Assembly (NCBI GenBank): GCA_944384125.1
Contig: CALWSF010000003.1
Span: forward strand, 1-64,000
Length of the DNA stretch: 64,000 nt
Reading direction: 5' to 3'
Source: an uncultured Lachnospiraceae bacterium
GTDB taxonomy: Bacteria > Bacillota > Clostridia > Lachnospirales > Lachnospiraceae
Position numbers and translations under genes: made by a program. Of this stretch, positions 17,993 through 26,197 are shown piece after piece (position 1 is the first letter of the stretch; every line of letters begins with the position of its first letter). The notes beneath the pieces are model-generated. The model did no database searches and was not told the DNA's origin. It saw only the letters and a list, made by a program, of their open reading frames with translations.

Positions 17993-18608
17993 CCACCCCC
18001 GCCTCCTCTCTCTCTCCGTTCTGGATCAGCGTCTTATTAACATTCTCCTCATAAAGGCGCATTTCCACTTCCAGGGGTGTCGGATCCGTACTGATCTTCC
18101 ATCCGGCAAAGTGATTAAAAAACAAAATGATTCCCAGTGCAAGCCCCAGCGAATATCCAAACTCCAGAACAGTTACTCCGTCTGATTCATGGCCTGTCAT
18201 AATAAAAAAAATCTTACCGAATACATCAGACACATTGGCATCATTATTAAATGTCATAATAGCAAAAGCAGCCCCTGTAAAACATATGATACTCACAAAA
18301 ACTGCCTTACTCCACTGCCACAAAGGATGAGGCCTGGCCGGAGGCTGATATGCGATCACAAAGTCCTGTTCGCCGATACTGTTTATCTCTGCTCCCGGCA
18401 CTTCTTCCGTTACCTTTTTTATGATATCCGTCACGCTTTTCACATAGGACATTGGCCGCTCAGATCGGATTCGCAGAACAGGCACCGCCCTGCACCTGGC
18501 TTCTGTGCTTTTGTCACTGCAGTAAACCTCTGCAACGTCACTGAGATTTACTTCTGTTTTTGAAACCTGGGTAATCTGAGCCAGCTTGATATATACGGTC
18601 TGTGTCAT
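17982..18608 (-). CDS. spoVAA: Stage V sporulation protein AA
   Basis: A 208-residue protein with a soluble N-terminal domain (YIKLAQITQV ... VYCSD) and two hydrophobic helices after residue 105, matching SpoVAA. Its ATG overlaps the stop codon of the preceding 55-codon ORF (ATGA), so translation of the two is coupled. Confidence 0.93.
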   Translation of the reverse strand: MTQTVYIKLAQITQVSKTEVNLSDVAEVYCSDKSTEARCRAVPVLRIRSERPMSYVKSVTDIIKKVTEEVPGAEINSIGEQDFVIAYQPPARPHPLWQWSKAVFVSIICFTGAAFAIMTFNNDANVSDVFGKIFFIMTGHESDGVTVLEFGYSLGLALGIILFFNHFAGWKISTDPTPLEVEMRLYEENVNKTLIQNGEREEAGVDVS

Positions 18609-18772
18609 GCTGCCAGCTCCCTTACCTCCCGGGCCGGCGGTACAATGACGAATGTTCCGTCAATATAAGAAGAATTCCTTCCTGCTGCAAGCAGGCAGTA
18701 CCAGACAACAGCAGAGACAGCTGCAAGACAGCAAAGCAGAATTGCAATTCCGGCTTTCTTTTTCAAACTCAT
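18605..18772 (-). CDS. Small membrane protein, first gene of the spoVA transcript
   Basis: A 55-residue ORF starting MSLKKKAGIAILL, with one hydrophobic helix (about 8-30) and a short outside tail (GTFVIVPPAREVRELAA). AAGGATGTGAG precedes the ATG. Its TGA overlaps the spoVAA ATG by the ATGA arrangement, and a sigma-G-type promoter lies 35 bases upstream, so it should be made in the forespore. I do not know a SpoVA subunit of this kind in Bacillus. It may be a real small sporulation protein or a leader for coupled translation. Confidence 0.7.
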   Translation of the reverse strand: MSLKKKAGIAILLCCLAAVSAVVWYCLLAAGRNSSYIDGTFVIVPPAREVRELAA

Positions 18773-18803
18773 TTTCTCACATCCTTTTCTTTCATTCTAA
18801 GGA

Positions 18804-18832
18804 TAGTATGGTTTGAAATCTGATTTTTATTC
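18804..18832 (-). promoter_or_regulatory. Sigma-G/sigma-F-type promoter of the spoVA operon
   Basis: On the minus strand GAATA (18832-18828) is followed, after 17 bases, by CATACTA (18810-18804), matching the forespore sigma-G consensus. The -35 overlaps the last codons and stop of sigF. spoVA transcription by sigma-G is known in Bacillus. Confidence 0.8.
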
Positions 18833-19615
18833 GGCGTCAGCCTGACCGCACAGGCGCGCTCTCATCTCCCGGAGAATTCTCCTCTCCATTCTTGACACCT
18901 GTACCTGCGATATACCCAGCTGGGAGGCAATCTGACTCTGTGTCTGATTATAAAAATATCGCCTCACAATAATCTCACGCTGTTTTTTGTCAAGCGCTTT
19001 TAACAGTTCCCCCAGAACCATGCGATCCAGAAGAATCTCGTTTTCCTCTCTCTCCTCCGGAACCCGATCCAGAATGGTCAGATTATTGTCGTCTCCGGAA
19101 CCGGAAGGCGCATAGAGAGACTCCACCTGACTGCCCGCCTCCAGCGAAGCAGCTACTTCCTCACAGCTGGTGCCAAGACTGGCTGCCAGCTCTTCCAGAG
19201 AAGGCTCCCGTCCCAGACTGACAGACAGACTCTCCCTCGCAGCGCTTACCCGAATCCCCAGTTCTTTCAGCGATCGGCTTACTTTTATCATTCCGTCATC
19301 CCGGAGAAAACGTTTAATCTCTCCTGTGATCATGGGAACTGCATAGGTAGAAAAGCGCACATCATAAGAGGTGTCAAATTTATCAATCGCCTTTATAAGT
19401 CCTATACTTCCAATCTGGAACAAATCTTCCGTCTCGCAGCCCCTCCCTGTAAAGCGGCGGACAATGCTCCACACAAGTCCCACGTTATCTACAACCAGTT
19501 TTTCTCTTGCAGCCCTGTCTCCCCCATGAGCCCGACGTATCAGTTCAATGGTTTCATCTGCCGGTCTTTTGCCGGAAGAAACTATATTACGAACCTCTTT
19601 TCCCGCCTCATCCAT
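18827..19615 (-). CDS. sigF: RNA polymerase sigma factor, sporulation sigma-F
   Basis: The forespore sigma factor, 262 residues. Region 2 has AREKLVVDNVGLVWSIVRRF (about 36-56) and EDLFQIGSIGLIKAIDKFD; region 3 has a short sigma-70-like helix set; region 4 has QREIIVRRYFYNQTQSQIA and the HTH GISQVQVSRMERRIL. It overlaps spoIIAB by 8 bases and precedes the spoVA operon. This synteny matches Bacillus and Clostridium and supports SigF rather than SigG. Confidence 0.95.
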   Translation of the reverse strand: MDEAGKEVRNIVSSGKRPADETIELIRRAHGGDRAAREKLVVDNVGLVWSIVRRFTGRGCETEDLFQIGSIGLIKAIDKFDTSYDVRFSTYAVPMITGEIKRFLRDDGMIKVSRSLKELGIRVSAARESLSVSLGREPSLEELAASLGTSCEEVAASLEAGSQVESLYAPSGSGDDNNLTILDRVPEEREENEILLDRMVLGELLKALDKKQREIIVRRYFYNQTQSQIASQLGISQVQVSRMERRILREMRARLCGQADAE

Positions 19616-20057
19616 AGGAACAACCGCCGATCCGTTTTCTCATCGTTACGGTTGTACCTTTTCCCGGCTCCGATTCAACCAGGACTTCATCCATAAATGC
19701 CTCCATAAAAGAGAATCCCATTCCGGATCTTTCTCCCGACATATCCGTTGTATACATTGGTTCCATCGCTCTTTTTATGTCCTCAATTCCTTTCCCTTCA
19801 TCACGAATTTTTACTGTCAGCTGATCCGACTCTGTTTCTGCCTCTATGTACACAGTTCCTTTCTCATTGCCGTATCCGTGAATAACACAATTTGTAACGG
19901 CCTCAGATACAGCCGTTTTCACATCATTCACTTCCTCCAGCGTCGGATTCATCCGGCTCATGAAAACAGCTATTGTGACCCTGGCAAATTCTTCATTTGA
20001 GGACAGGCTTTCTATCTCCAGCCTCATCCATGTCCCTTCATTATTCCTGCCTTCCAT
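19608..20057 (-). CDS. spoIIAB: Anti-sigma-F factor, serine kinase
   Basis: SpoIIAB binds and blocks sigma-F and phosphorylates SpoIIAA. The 149-residue GHKL-fold protein has the N-box AVTNCVIHGYG (about 53-63), the G1 box DEGKGI near 86 and the ATP-lid GMGFSFME near 112. The ATG at 20057 follows AGGAGG by 6 bases and overlaps the end of spoIIAA by 17 bases; an eight-codon upstream extension is not supported. Confidence 0.95.
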   Translation of the reverse strand: MEGRNNEGTWMRLEIESLSSNEEFARVTIAVFMSRMNPTLEEVNDVKTAVSEAVTNCVIHGYGNEKGTVYIEAETESDQLTVKIRDEGKGIEDIKRAMEPMYTTDMSGERSGMGFSFMEAFMDEVLVESEPGKGTTVTMRKRIGGCSYG

Positions 20058-20391
20058 ATACAGCCTCCTCTCTCGTCTCATACTGATTTACCAAACGATA
20101 AATACCTCCTATTTTTAAAATGCGGCTGATACGCTGCCCCGCTCCATATACAGTTACCGTCCCCCCGCTGCCGGCCATCTGTTTATAACGGCTAAGCAGA
20201 ACACCTATTCCGGAACTGTCCATAAACTCAGTCCGTGAGAAATCAAAAACAATTCTGTTAATGTAGTTTTCTTCAAGAAGAAGATCCGTCTCATATTTAA
20301 GCGTCAGGCAGTTATGGTGATCCAGTTCAGCGGGCAGATGTATGATCAGAACCGTTCCCTCAGCCTCATACGTAAAAAGCTCCTTGTCCAT
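20041..20391 (-). CDS. spoIIAA: Anti-anti-sigma factor
   Basis: A 116-residue STAS-domain protein that releases sigma-F when unphosphorylated. The phosphorylatable Ser is in FMDSSGIGVL (Ser59 or 60). GGGAGG 8 bases upstream sets the ATG at 20391; the frame extends 45 codons further up through a terminator and is not coding there. It is the first gene of spoIIAA-spoIIAB-sigF. I could not identify a convincing sigma-H promoter in the 85 bases between the terminator and the start. Confidence 0.95.
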   Translation of the reverse strand: MDKELFTYEAEGTVLIIHLPAELDHHNCLTLKYETDLLLEENYINRIVFDFSRTEFMDSSGIGVLLSRYKQMAGSGGTVTVYGAGQRISRILKIGGIYRLVNQYETREEAVYGRQE

Positions 20392-20475
20392 ATTATGTCC
20401 TCCCTGCATTTTTTTATAAGCCGCGAGTGCCGGTTCAGGGCAGAAAAACCAGCAAAACCAGTATTTCCACAAAAC

Positions 20476-20521
20476 AAAAAGACACCGCGGAATCATAGTT
20501 TTATCTTCCGTAGTGTCTTTT
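20476..20521 (-). terminator. Terminator after the TPR gene
   Basis: AAAAGACAC..CGGAA pairs with TTCCGCGGTGTCTTTT on the minus strand, followed by TTTTTG. It insulates folC-TPR from the spoIIA operon. Confidence 0.8.
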
Positions 20522-20540
20522 CTCAATGCAGAATATGCTT

Positions 20541-22052
20541 TTATTCCTGCGTCTCCTGTTCTTCCGGCTGACTTTCCGGTTCCTCCGGCTGACTCTCTGT
20601 CTCAGCAGAAGCAGCAGGCTCACTCTCTGTCTGTGCACCGGTCTCCGCTGTCCCGGCAGAAGAATCCTGCCCTTCCTCAGCCGGCTGTCCCTGATTCAGA
20701 ATGGACTGTCCCGGAACAGCTGCCTGCTGATTATCCGGAACCAGCTGTGCCAGCTGTTCTCTGGCCTTTTCTGCCTGCTCAGAATCAGCATACTGCGTAA
20801 CAATCTGAGTAAACATCTCTATTGCCTGATCCGTCTGTCCCTGGGAGCGGTATATCATACCCATATTAAACAGAACCTTGGGATTAGCCGGACGGATGCT
20901 CAGACATGTCTGATAATAATTCAGAGCTTCGCTCATTCTTCCCGCCGACCACATGGTATAGGCCAGATCCTCCAGAGTCTGATATCCATTGGTCTCTATA
21001 TCCTGCTTGATCCCGTTTGCAATAGATAAAACCGTCTCATCTGTAAACAGAGAGGGATCAAAACCCGCATAAAGAGAAACAGCCTCCGTGAGATTGTCAC
21101 TCCTGTAAGCCTGAAGCATCTTCACAAGAATAGCATACTGATTAAGCACGCTGTCATTGCTGTTCAGAAGCATATCCAGCTGAGCTTCAGCTTCCTCCGT
21201 ATCGCTTTTATACGTCTCAATTGTATCATTCAGCGTCGCAATCTCCTCATTTTTCTGATTTATCTGTTCATTGTACTGGAGAAGCTCCTGCGTGTGCTCA
21301 TTATTAAGACGCTTTATGCTGGCAGGCATAACCAGGAAAAAGATTACTGCCGCGCCCAGAAGAAGGCCCGCACCGATGTTCAGCACAGACTGCCAGCCGG
21401 TGTTTTCTTTATAACTGGGCGGAATAATGACATCATCATCCTGCATCTGCCGATGTGAAAAAGCATTTTTGATTTTTCTCCGCTCAATCTCTGCTTTTCC
21501 TGTTCTCGTCTTTACAATAGACATATACCAGGATGCCTTGGGATTGTTTTTATCAATTTTCAGTACCTTATAAAGCGATTTTCCCGCCTTTGTATAATCC
21601 TCATGACTGATATACAAAAGAGCCAGAAGGAGATGAGCCTTCACAAAACGGGGGTTGGCCTCTACCACCCTCGTCAGCTGCAGTACAGCCAGATCGTCAC
21701 TGCCGTTCTGTGCCTGAAAAAGCGCCTGATTGTACTTTTTTATATTCTGGCTGACCTGATCAAGCCTGTCCTGCTTCCTCTGCACCTGCTCCAGATAATA
21801 ATCGGCACGATTGTCTCTCTCCTGAAAATTCATGCTGATTACCCACTGCACCAGCGCTTCGGAAACCTCCCCCATCTCATAGTATATAAGTCCCAGAAGG
21901 TTTCTGGCATCAATATGGTATTTATTCAAATTCAGACATTTTTTCAGGCACTGTACCGCACCCGTCAAATCTCTTCTCTGTGCCCGCTCCAGCCCGGCAT
22001 TATACAGGCTGTTTGAAACAAGCCGAATTCTATTTCTCTGATCCATGTTCAC
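20541..22052 (-). CDS. TPR-repeat membrane protein
   Basis: A 503-residue protein. Several tetratricopeptide repeats lie before residue 180 (ARNLLGLIYYEMGEVSEALVQW, AHLLLALLYISHEDYTKAGKSL), one membrane helix is at about 225-245 (GAGLLLGAAVIFFLVM), a coiled coil at about 250-300, and two more TPRs at about 360-440 outside. The tail after 455 is a Gln/Glu/Ser/Pro low-complexity stretch. Start is GTG at 22052 (AAGGA 7 bases upstream) or ATG two codons later. It probably scaffolds a membrane complex; the partner is unknown. Third gene after folC and a 51-codon ORF. Confidence 0.8.
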   Translation of the reverse strand: MNMDQRNRIRLVSNSLYNAGLERAQRRDLTGAVQCLKKCLNLNKYHIDARNLLGLIYYEMGEVSEALVQWVISMNFQERDNRADYYLEQVQRKQDRLDQVSQNIKKYNQALFQAQNGSDDLAVLQLTRVVEANPRFVKAHLLLALLYISHEDYTKAGKSLYKVLKIDKNNPKASWYMSIVKTRTGKAEIERRKIKNAFSHRQMQDDDVIIPPSYKENTGWQSVLNIGAGLLLGAAVIFFLVMPASIKRLNNEHTQELLQYNEQINQKNEEIATLNDTIETYKSDTEEAEAQLDMLLNSNDSVLNQYAILVKMLQAYRSDNLTEAVSLYAGFDPSLFTDETVLSIANGIKQDIETNGYQTLEDLAYTMWSAGRMSEALNYYQTCLSIRPANPKVLFNMGMIYRSQGQTDQAIEMFTQIVTQYADSEQAEKAREQLAQLVPDNQQAAVPGQSILNQGQPAEEGQDSSAGTAETGAQTESEPAASAETESQPEEPESQPEEQETQE

Positions 22053-22055
22053 TGC

Positions 22056-22211
22056 CTATTCCTTTATCCGTTTCAAAATCTCCATCATGATATCCGACAT
22101 ATCTGTCAGATCACTTTTGACAATTGCCTCTCCAATCTCCTCCACTTCCAGACTGGGCTTGAAGTGATCAATCTCTTCTTCAAAATTGATGTTTAATCCC
22201 TCATCACTCAT
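22056..22211 (-). CDS. Small acidic protein between folC and the TPR gene
   Basis: A 51-residue ORF starting MSDEGLNINFEEE, acidic and probably helical, with no membrane segment. GAGGAG lies 8 bases before the ATG at 22211, and the ATGAGTGA overlap with the folC stop couples the two. It ends 3 bases before the next gene's GTG. The tight packing argues that it is translated. No family recognised. Confidence 0.65.
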   Translation of the reverse strand: MSDEGLNINFEEEIDHFKPSLEVEEIGEAIVKSDLTDMSDIMMEILKRIKE

Positions 22212-23547
22212 TTTTATTCCTCCTCAGGCATTTTTTTATCTCCCCTATCAGATAGAGGGAACCGACACAAAATACGGTATCTTCTTCTTTTTTCTCATCC
22301 AGCACTATCCTCAGCGCCTGTGAAACGCCGGGAGCAATTCTGATATTTTCCTGGGTATTCCCGCTGCTGACCGCCTTTCTGAGGCTCTGCACATCCAGTC
22401 CGCGGCCTGACTCAAGCCGGGTTAAAACCGTCATATCAGGTCTCAGTTCCCTGCAGAGGATACCTGCCATTTCCTGATACTCCTTGTCCGAAACAACAGA
22501 AAAAAGAAGTATACTGCGCCCGCAGAAACCCTCTTGCCGCCGCCTGGCCATAACCGCACGGGCAGCCTTCACAAATTCCCTTATGCCGCCCTCATTATGA
22601 GCTCCGTCCAGATAAATACCCCCGGAAATTCTCTCCATTCTTCCGGGCCACACTGCTCCCGCAATCCCATCTGTAACCGCATTTTCCGGCATTCCGAGAA
22701 TTTCTGCGGCTCTGAGTGCCAGCAGAGCGTTTACAGCCTGATATTCTGCCTCAAACGGCACTTTTACTGTCCAGTCATTTTTTCCTTCTCCCTCAGGAAG
22801 AAGAGGCGATACGCTAAATGAATATCCGGCAGCCTCCTGCATCAGATTCCTGCATTCTTTTTTCGCCGCCGGAACCGCGCGGCACCCCAGAGAAGCCGCC
22901 CTTTTCCTGATAACCCCTGCAGCCTGTTCATTTGAACAGTCAAAAATAACAGGAATTCCCTTTTTTATTATTCCGGCCTTTTCCGCCGCAATTTTCTCTG
23001 CTGTATCCCCCAGATACTGCATGTGATCCAGGCTGATGGATGTAATTACAGACAGCGTTACCCGTTCCAGGCAGTTCGTTGCATCAAGACGTCCTCCCAT
23101 GCCTGTCTCCAGCACAATATACTCCGGCTTTGTTTCCCGGACCATAACCATAAACATCAGGAAAAGAAATTCAAAATAAGTCGGATGACCAATTTCTCCC
23201 GCGAAAGCAGCAGACATATCTTTTACTTCCTCAAAGGCCCGGATAAACAGTTCATCATCCGCCTCAATACCGTCCAGCACAAAGCGCTCTTTTATGGACA
23301 GCAGATGCGGAGAAGTAAAAACTGCTGTGCGAAATCCCGCCTTTCGCAGAATTGAAGACAAGAAAGCACATACGGATCCTTTCCCGTTTGTACCGGCCAC
23401 ATGAATTATCCCGCAGTCTCCAGGCTGCGCCTTCAGAAGCTCAAGCATTCTGCGCAGTTTTTCCATTGAATGTTTTTCCCTGGAGAATCTGGGTATGGCC
23501 TCCACATATTCAGCTGCTTTTTGTATTTCCTCTTCCCGTTGCATCAT
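22204..23547 (-). CDS. folC: Bifunctional folylpolyglutamate synthase/dihydrofolate synthase
   Basis: A Mur-ligase-fold enzyme that adds glutamate to folates, 447 residues. The P-loop HVAGTNGKGSVCAF is near residue 49, TSPHL near 79, ETGMGGRLDATN near 145 and LDGAHNEGG near 315. It is the first gene of a three-gene run with the 51-codon ORF and the TPR protein, ending at the 20476-20521 terminator. Confidence 0.95.
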   Translation of the reverse strand: MMQREEEIQKAAEYVEAIPRFSREKHSMEKLRRMLELLKAQPGDCGIIHVAGTNGKGSVCAFLSSILRKAGFRTAVFTSPHLLSIKERFVLDGIEADDELFIRAFEEVKDMSAAFAGEIGHPTYFEFLFLMFMVMVRETKPEYIVLETGMGGRLDATNCLERVTLSVITSISLDHMQYLGDTAEKIAAEKAGIIKKGIPVIFDCSNEQAAGVIRKRAASLGCRAVPAAKKECRNLMQEAAGYSFSVSPLLPEGEGKNDWTVKVPFEAEYQAVNALLALRAAEILGMPENAVTDGIAGAVWPGRMERISGGIYLDGAHNEGGIREFVKAARAVMARRRQEGFCGRSILLFSVVSDKEYQEMAGILCRELRPDMTVLTRLESGRGLDVQSLRKAVSSGNTQENIRIAPGVSQALRIVLDEKKEEDTVFCVGSLYLIGEIKKCLRRNKNE

Positions 23548-23709
23548 CTTTTGCCGTTTTGTCCTTTTCCTGTCCGCTGTTCCTGTTTTCAGTAAATCTG
23601 CATCGTTTTACATGTACCCTACTATTATAATATAATACAGGTCGAATGCAAGGAGTTTATTTCGCGTTTTTACCGGCGGGATCGACAGTTCTTCTTCTTT
23701 AACAGAAAA

Positions 23710-23760
23710 ACGGCAGAGAAACGAAAATACACCTCAGCTGGCATATCGTCTCTTTGCCGT
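23710..23760 (-). terminator. Terminator after the MMPL envelope operon
   Basis: ACGGCAAAGAGACGA and TCGTTTCTCTGCCGT form a stem of about 14 bp (one mismatch), followed on the minus strand by TTTTTCTG. Confidence 0.8.
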
Positions 23761-23772
23761 ATTTATCAGTCT

Positions 23773-26157
23773 CTATCGATTTCGGAAAATATCAATGACA
23801 GCCTCAAAAATCGCCTTTATTACATTCCACATCCTCTGAAACGGCCCTTCATTTGCCTGTTCTTCGGTTTCCAGATCAGATATATCCGTGGTTTTATCTT
23901 CATCGCTGATTTCCTCAGTCCTCAGTATAATCTGAATACTGCTTGGCGAAGGATTCTTCGAGGATGTAAACGATATTTTATCTGCAGAAGGATCAAGATT
24001 CAGAAACTGGTTTTCTTCCTCAAATTTATCCAGCTGTTCATCCAGAGTGTCTTTCATCTCTTCTCCTGCCTGCCGTACGCCCGCTATACTGTCTATCATG
24101 CTCAGACTTTTATCCAGGAGACCGCCGAGCCCCTGGAGGCTGTCCCTCGTCCCTGCATCAAGTGAATCTCCGGCCGCTATCCATGTGTTATTGAGAAGCG
24201 CCAGAAGATCATGCAGGCTGTAAAGTGCCCTTGTAAGCCGGTTTGCCAGCTCCTGCGAATCCGCCAGCGCATCCAGCATGGAAGGCACGTAGCTGTCCAT
24301 TGTATCGATCAGAACTCGGGTATCATCCAGAAGATTTATAAGTTCATCGTCAGAGCGGCGCAGTGCCGATATGGTAGAGGCCGTGTCCTCTCCTATACCT
24401 CCCATCGTCCGGCAGGCGGCATTAATCCGTGCAATCAGCTCAGATACCCCCTGCTCTACTGTACGGCCATTTCTTATCATACCTCTGGATTCCTCTGAAA
24501 GCCTTCGCACATCGGATATATAAGAGGTCCCTGACAGGGCCTGCAGCGCCTCCTCAGCCTCATCTGCAGCCTCGCTCATTTCCTCCTCAAAATCTGCATC
24601 ATTTACCCCTCCGCTTCCCGGCTCTCCTGAAGGTCCCCGTCTGTCTTCTTCTATTTCGATATTCCCATCTGATTCCTCTCCAAAAGCAATGACCTGAGCA
24701 TCTTCACTCTCTTTGGGAGTACTGTCCGGAGCTTCTGAGCCGTCTGACTCCTCCCGGATATCCGCCTTTTCTGAGCCGTCCGGCTCCTCCTGGCCATCCG
24801 CTTTTCCCAAGCTTTCTGACTTTTCCCGGCTGTCCTCATCCTCTGAGTTTTCTGACTTTGCGCCGGATATGCGGGCTGCATCCAGAAAATCCAGACTGTC
24901 CTCCAGCTCAGTGCTGTCCTCATCCAGAGTATCTGCCTGAGAATCAGCACTGTTTAATGCATTTTCCAGAGCATCAAAAATTTTCTGAAGCTCTTCTGTT
25001 TCTGCAGCAATTATCTCCCCCACAGCCGCCTGCTCCTCAGACGTAATTCCTTTGCTTATCTGTGATGATGCAGAAGAAAGTGCATTGCGCAGACTGCCCA
25101 GACGATCATACAGCCGATCCAGCTCATCCTGCATATCCTCCATCGTATTATAAATTGCATTGGCATTGGAGTTAATATCAGATACTGCATTCTGGGCAGT
25201 CTGAAGATAAGGGATCAGAACAGCAGTCTGATCCGCAACACCCTGAAGCTGTGCAATCGCTTCTGTGGAAAGAGCCTCTATCTGCTTCCGGTTTGAATTG
25301 ATGCTTGCACGCGCCTGCTCCAGCTCATCTACGCCCCCTTTAACCTGGGACACATCCTGACGCATGGATTCCATGGTAAGCAGCAGCTCATTTATACTGT
25401 CATACATTCTGTCCCCGCTTTCCCGCCAGGTATCCTTTGCCTCCTTTATGTCCTTTATATGATCAAAGGCGCTGGCCGTTCCGGGAACCATCATCATAAA
25501 AATTCCGGAACTCTCAAAATCATCCGTTCCGATCCGAACCGTATAATCTCCCTCTTCTCCGGGAAGAGCCATAAACATAACAGCTTTGCTGCTCCCTACA
25601 GACTGAAGCTGGGAACCCGGAGCATCCACACTGTAGCATTTTTCCATATCAACGGGAACTATCACAGTCAGTATCATATTATTCCTGTAATAAGCTCTCG
25701 TATTTTTATTGGGTTTTGCCTTAACATTCAGCTCCACAAGACCGGAAGCATGCAGAAGAGAAGCCGCATCCGTCTCCACCCCGTTAAGTTTGTATGATAC
25801 ATCAAAATTCCATGGAAGCTCTACATTCTCTTCCGGAATCGTTCCCTGAAAATAAAATCTGCTTCCATCCTCCGGCAGAGTCCAGGTTACTGTTCCATCC
25901 CCTTTAACCGGCTCAGTGCGATCCGTCATATTCACAAGCTTCTCATAATTTCCGTAATCCGTATACTGGGAAACGCCATTGGGTGTACATCCTTTTACCA
26001 CATTCACATCTGCCTTTTTCCCATAATAATCAAGGTTGACATACATTGTCTCGTCCACCTGTACCCGCGGTACCCCCGCCGTTACAGGCATTGTATTCAT
26101 TAGAGCCGAGAGAACAGCCAGAAGAAATGCTGCCCGTCTTCTGTTTACTCTTCTCAT
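23773..26157 (-). CDS. Secreted coiled-coil protein of the MMPL operon
   Basis: A 794-residue protein starting MRRVNRRRAAFLL, with a signal peptide ending near MPVTAG. I chose the ATG at 26157 because AAAGGAGG lies upstream; a 76-codon extension overlaps the end of the previous gene's spacer without a site. The N-terminal 240 residues look beta-rich (YVNLDYYGKKADVNVVKGC ...), then long helical coiled-coil stretches flank a Glu/Asp/Ser-rich linker (about 440-540). The end is a short hydrophobic amphipathic segment (PFQRMWNVIKAIFEAVIDIF). No family is certain; the layout recalls the outer domains of YhgE/Pip-type proteins. It is probably the partner of the MMPL permease upstream. Confidence 0.65.
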   Translation of the reverse strand: MRRVNRRRAAFLLAVLSALMNTMPVTAGVPRVQVDETMYVNLDYYGKKADVNVVKGCTPNGVSQYTDYGNYEKLVNMTDRTEPVKGDGTVTWTLPEDGSRFYFQGTIPEENVELPWNFDVSYKLNGVETDAASLLHASGLVELNVKAKPNKNTRAYYRNNMILTVIVPVDMEKCYSVDAPGSQLQSVGSSKAVMFMALPGEEGDYTVRIGTDDFESSGIFMMMVPGTASAFDHIKDIKEAKDTWRESGDRMYDSINELLLTMESMRQDVSQVKGGVDELEQARASINSNRKQIEALSTEAIAQLQGVADQTAVLIPYLQTAQNAVSDINSNANAIYNTMEDMQDELDRLYDRLGSLRNALSSASSQISKGITSEEQAAVGEIIAAETEELQKIFDALENALNSADSQADTLDEDSTELEDSLDFLDAARISGAKSENSEDEDSREKSESLGKADGQEEPDGSEKADIREESDGSEAPDSTPKESEDAQVIAFGEESDGNIEIEEDRRGPSGEPGSGGVNDADFEEEMSEAADEAEEALQALSGTSYISDVRRLSEESRGMIRNGRTVEQGVSELIARINAACRTMGGIGEDTASTISALRRSDDELINLLDDTRVLIDTMDSYVPSMLDALADSQELANRLTRALYSLHDLLALLNNTWIAAGDSLDAGTRDSLQGLGGLLDKSLSMIDSIAGVRQAGEEMKDTLDEQLDKFEEENQFLNLDPSADKISFTSSKNPSPSSIQIILRTEEISDEDKTTDISDLETEEQANEGPFQRMWNVIKAIFEAVIDIFRNR

Positions 26158-26197
26158 TTCCTTCTGCCTCCTTTTTCTGACGCTTCCGAAAATAATA

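Noticed and set aside
24600..24950. Repeat-like DNA in the 794-residue protein gene
   Set aside because: The repetition comes from Glu/Asp/Ser-rich codons of a linker, not from exact DNA repeats.
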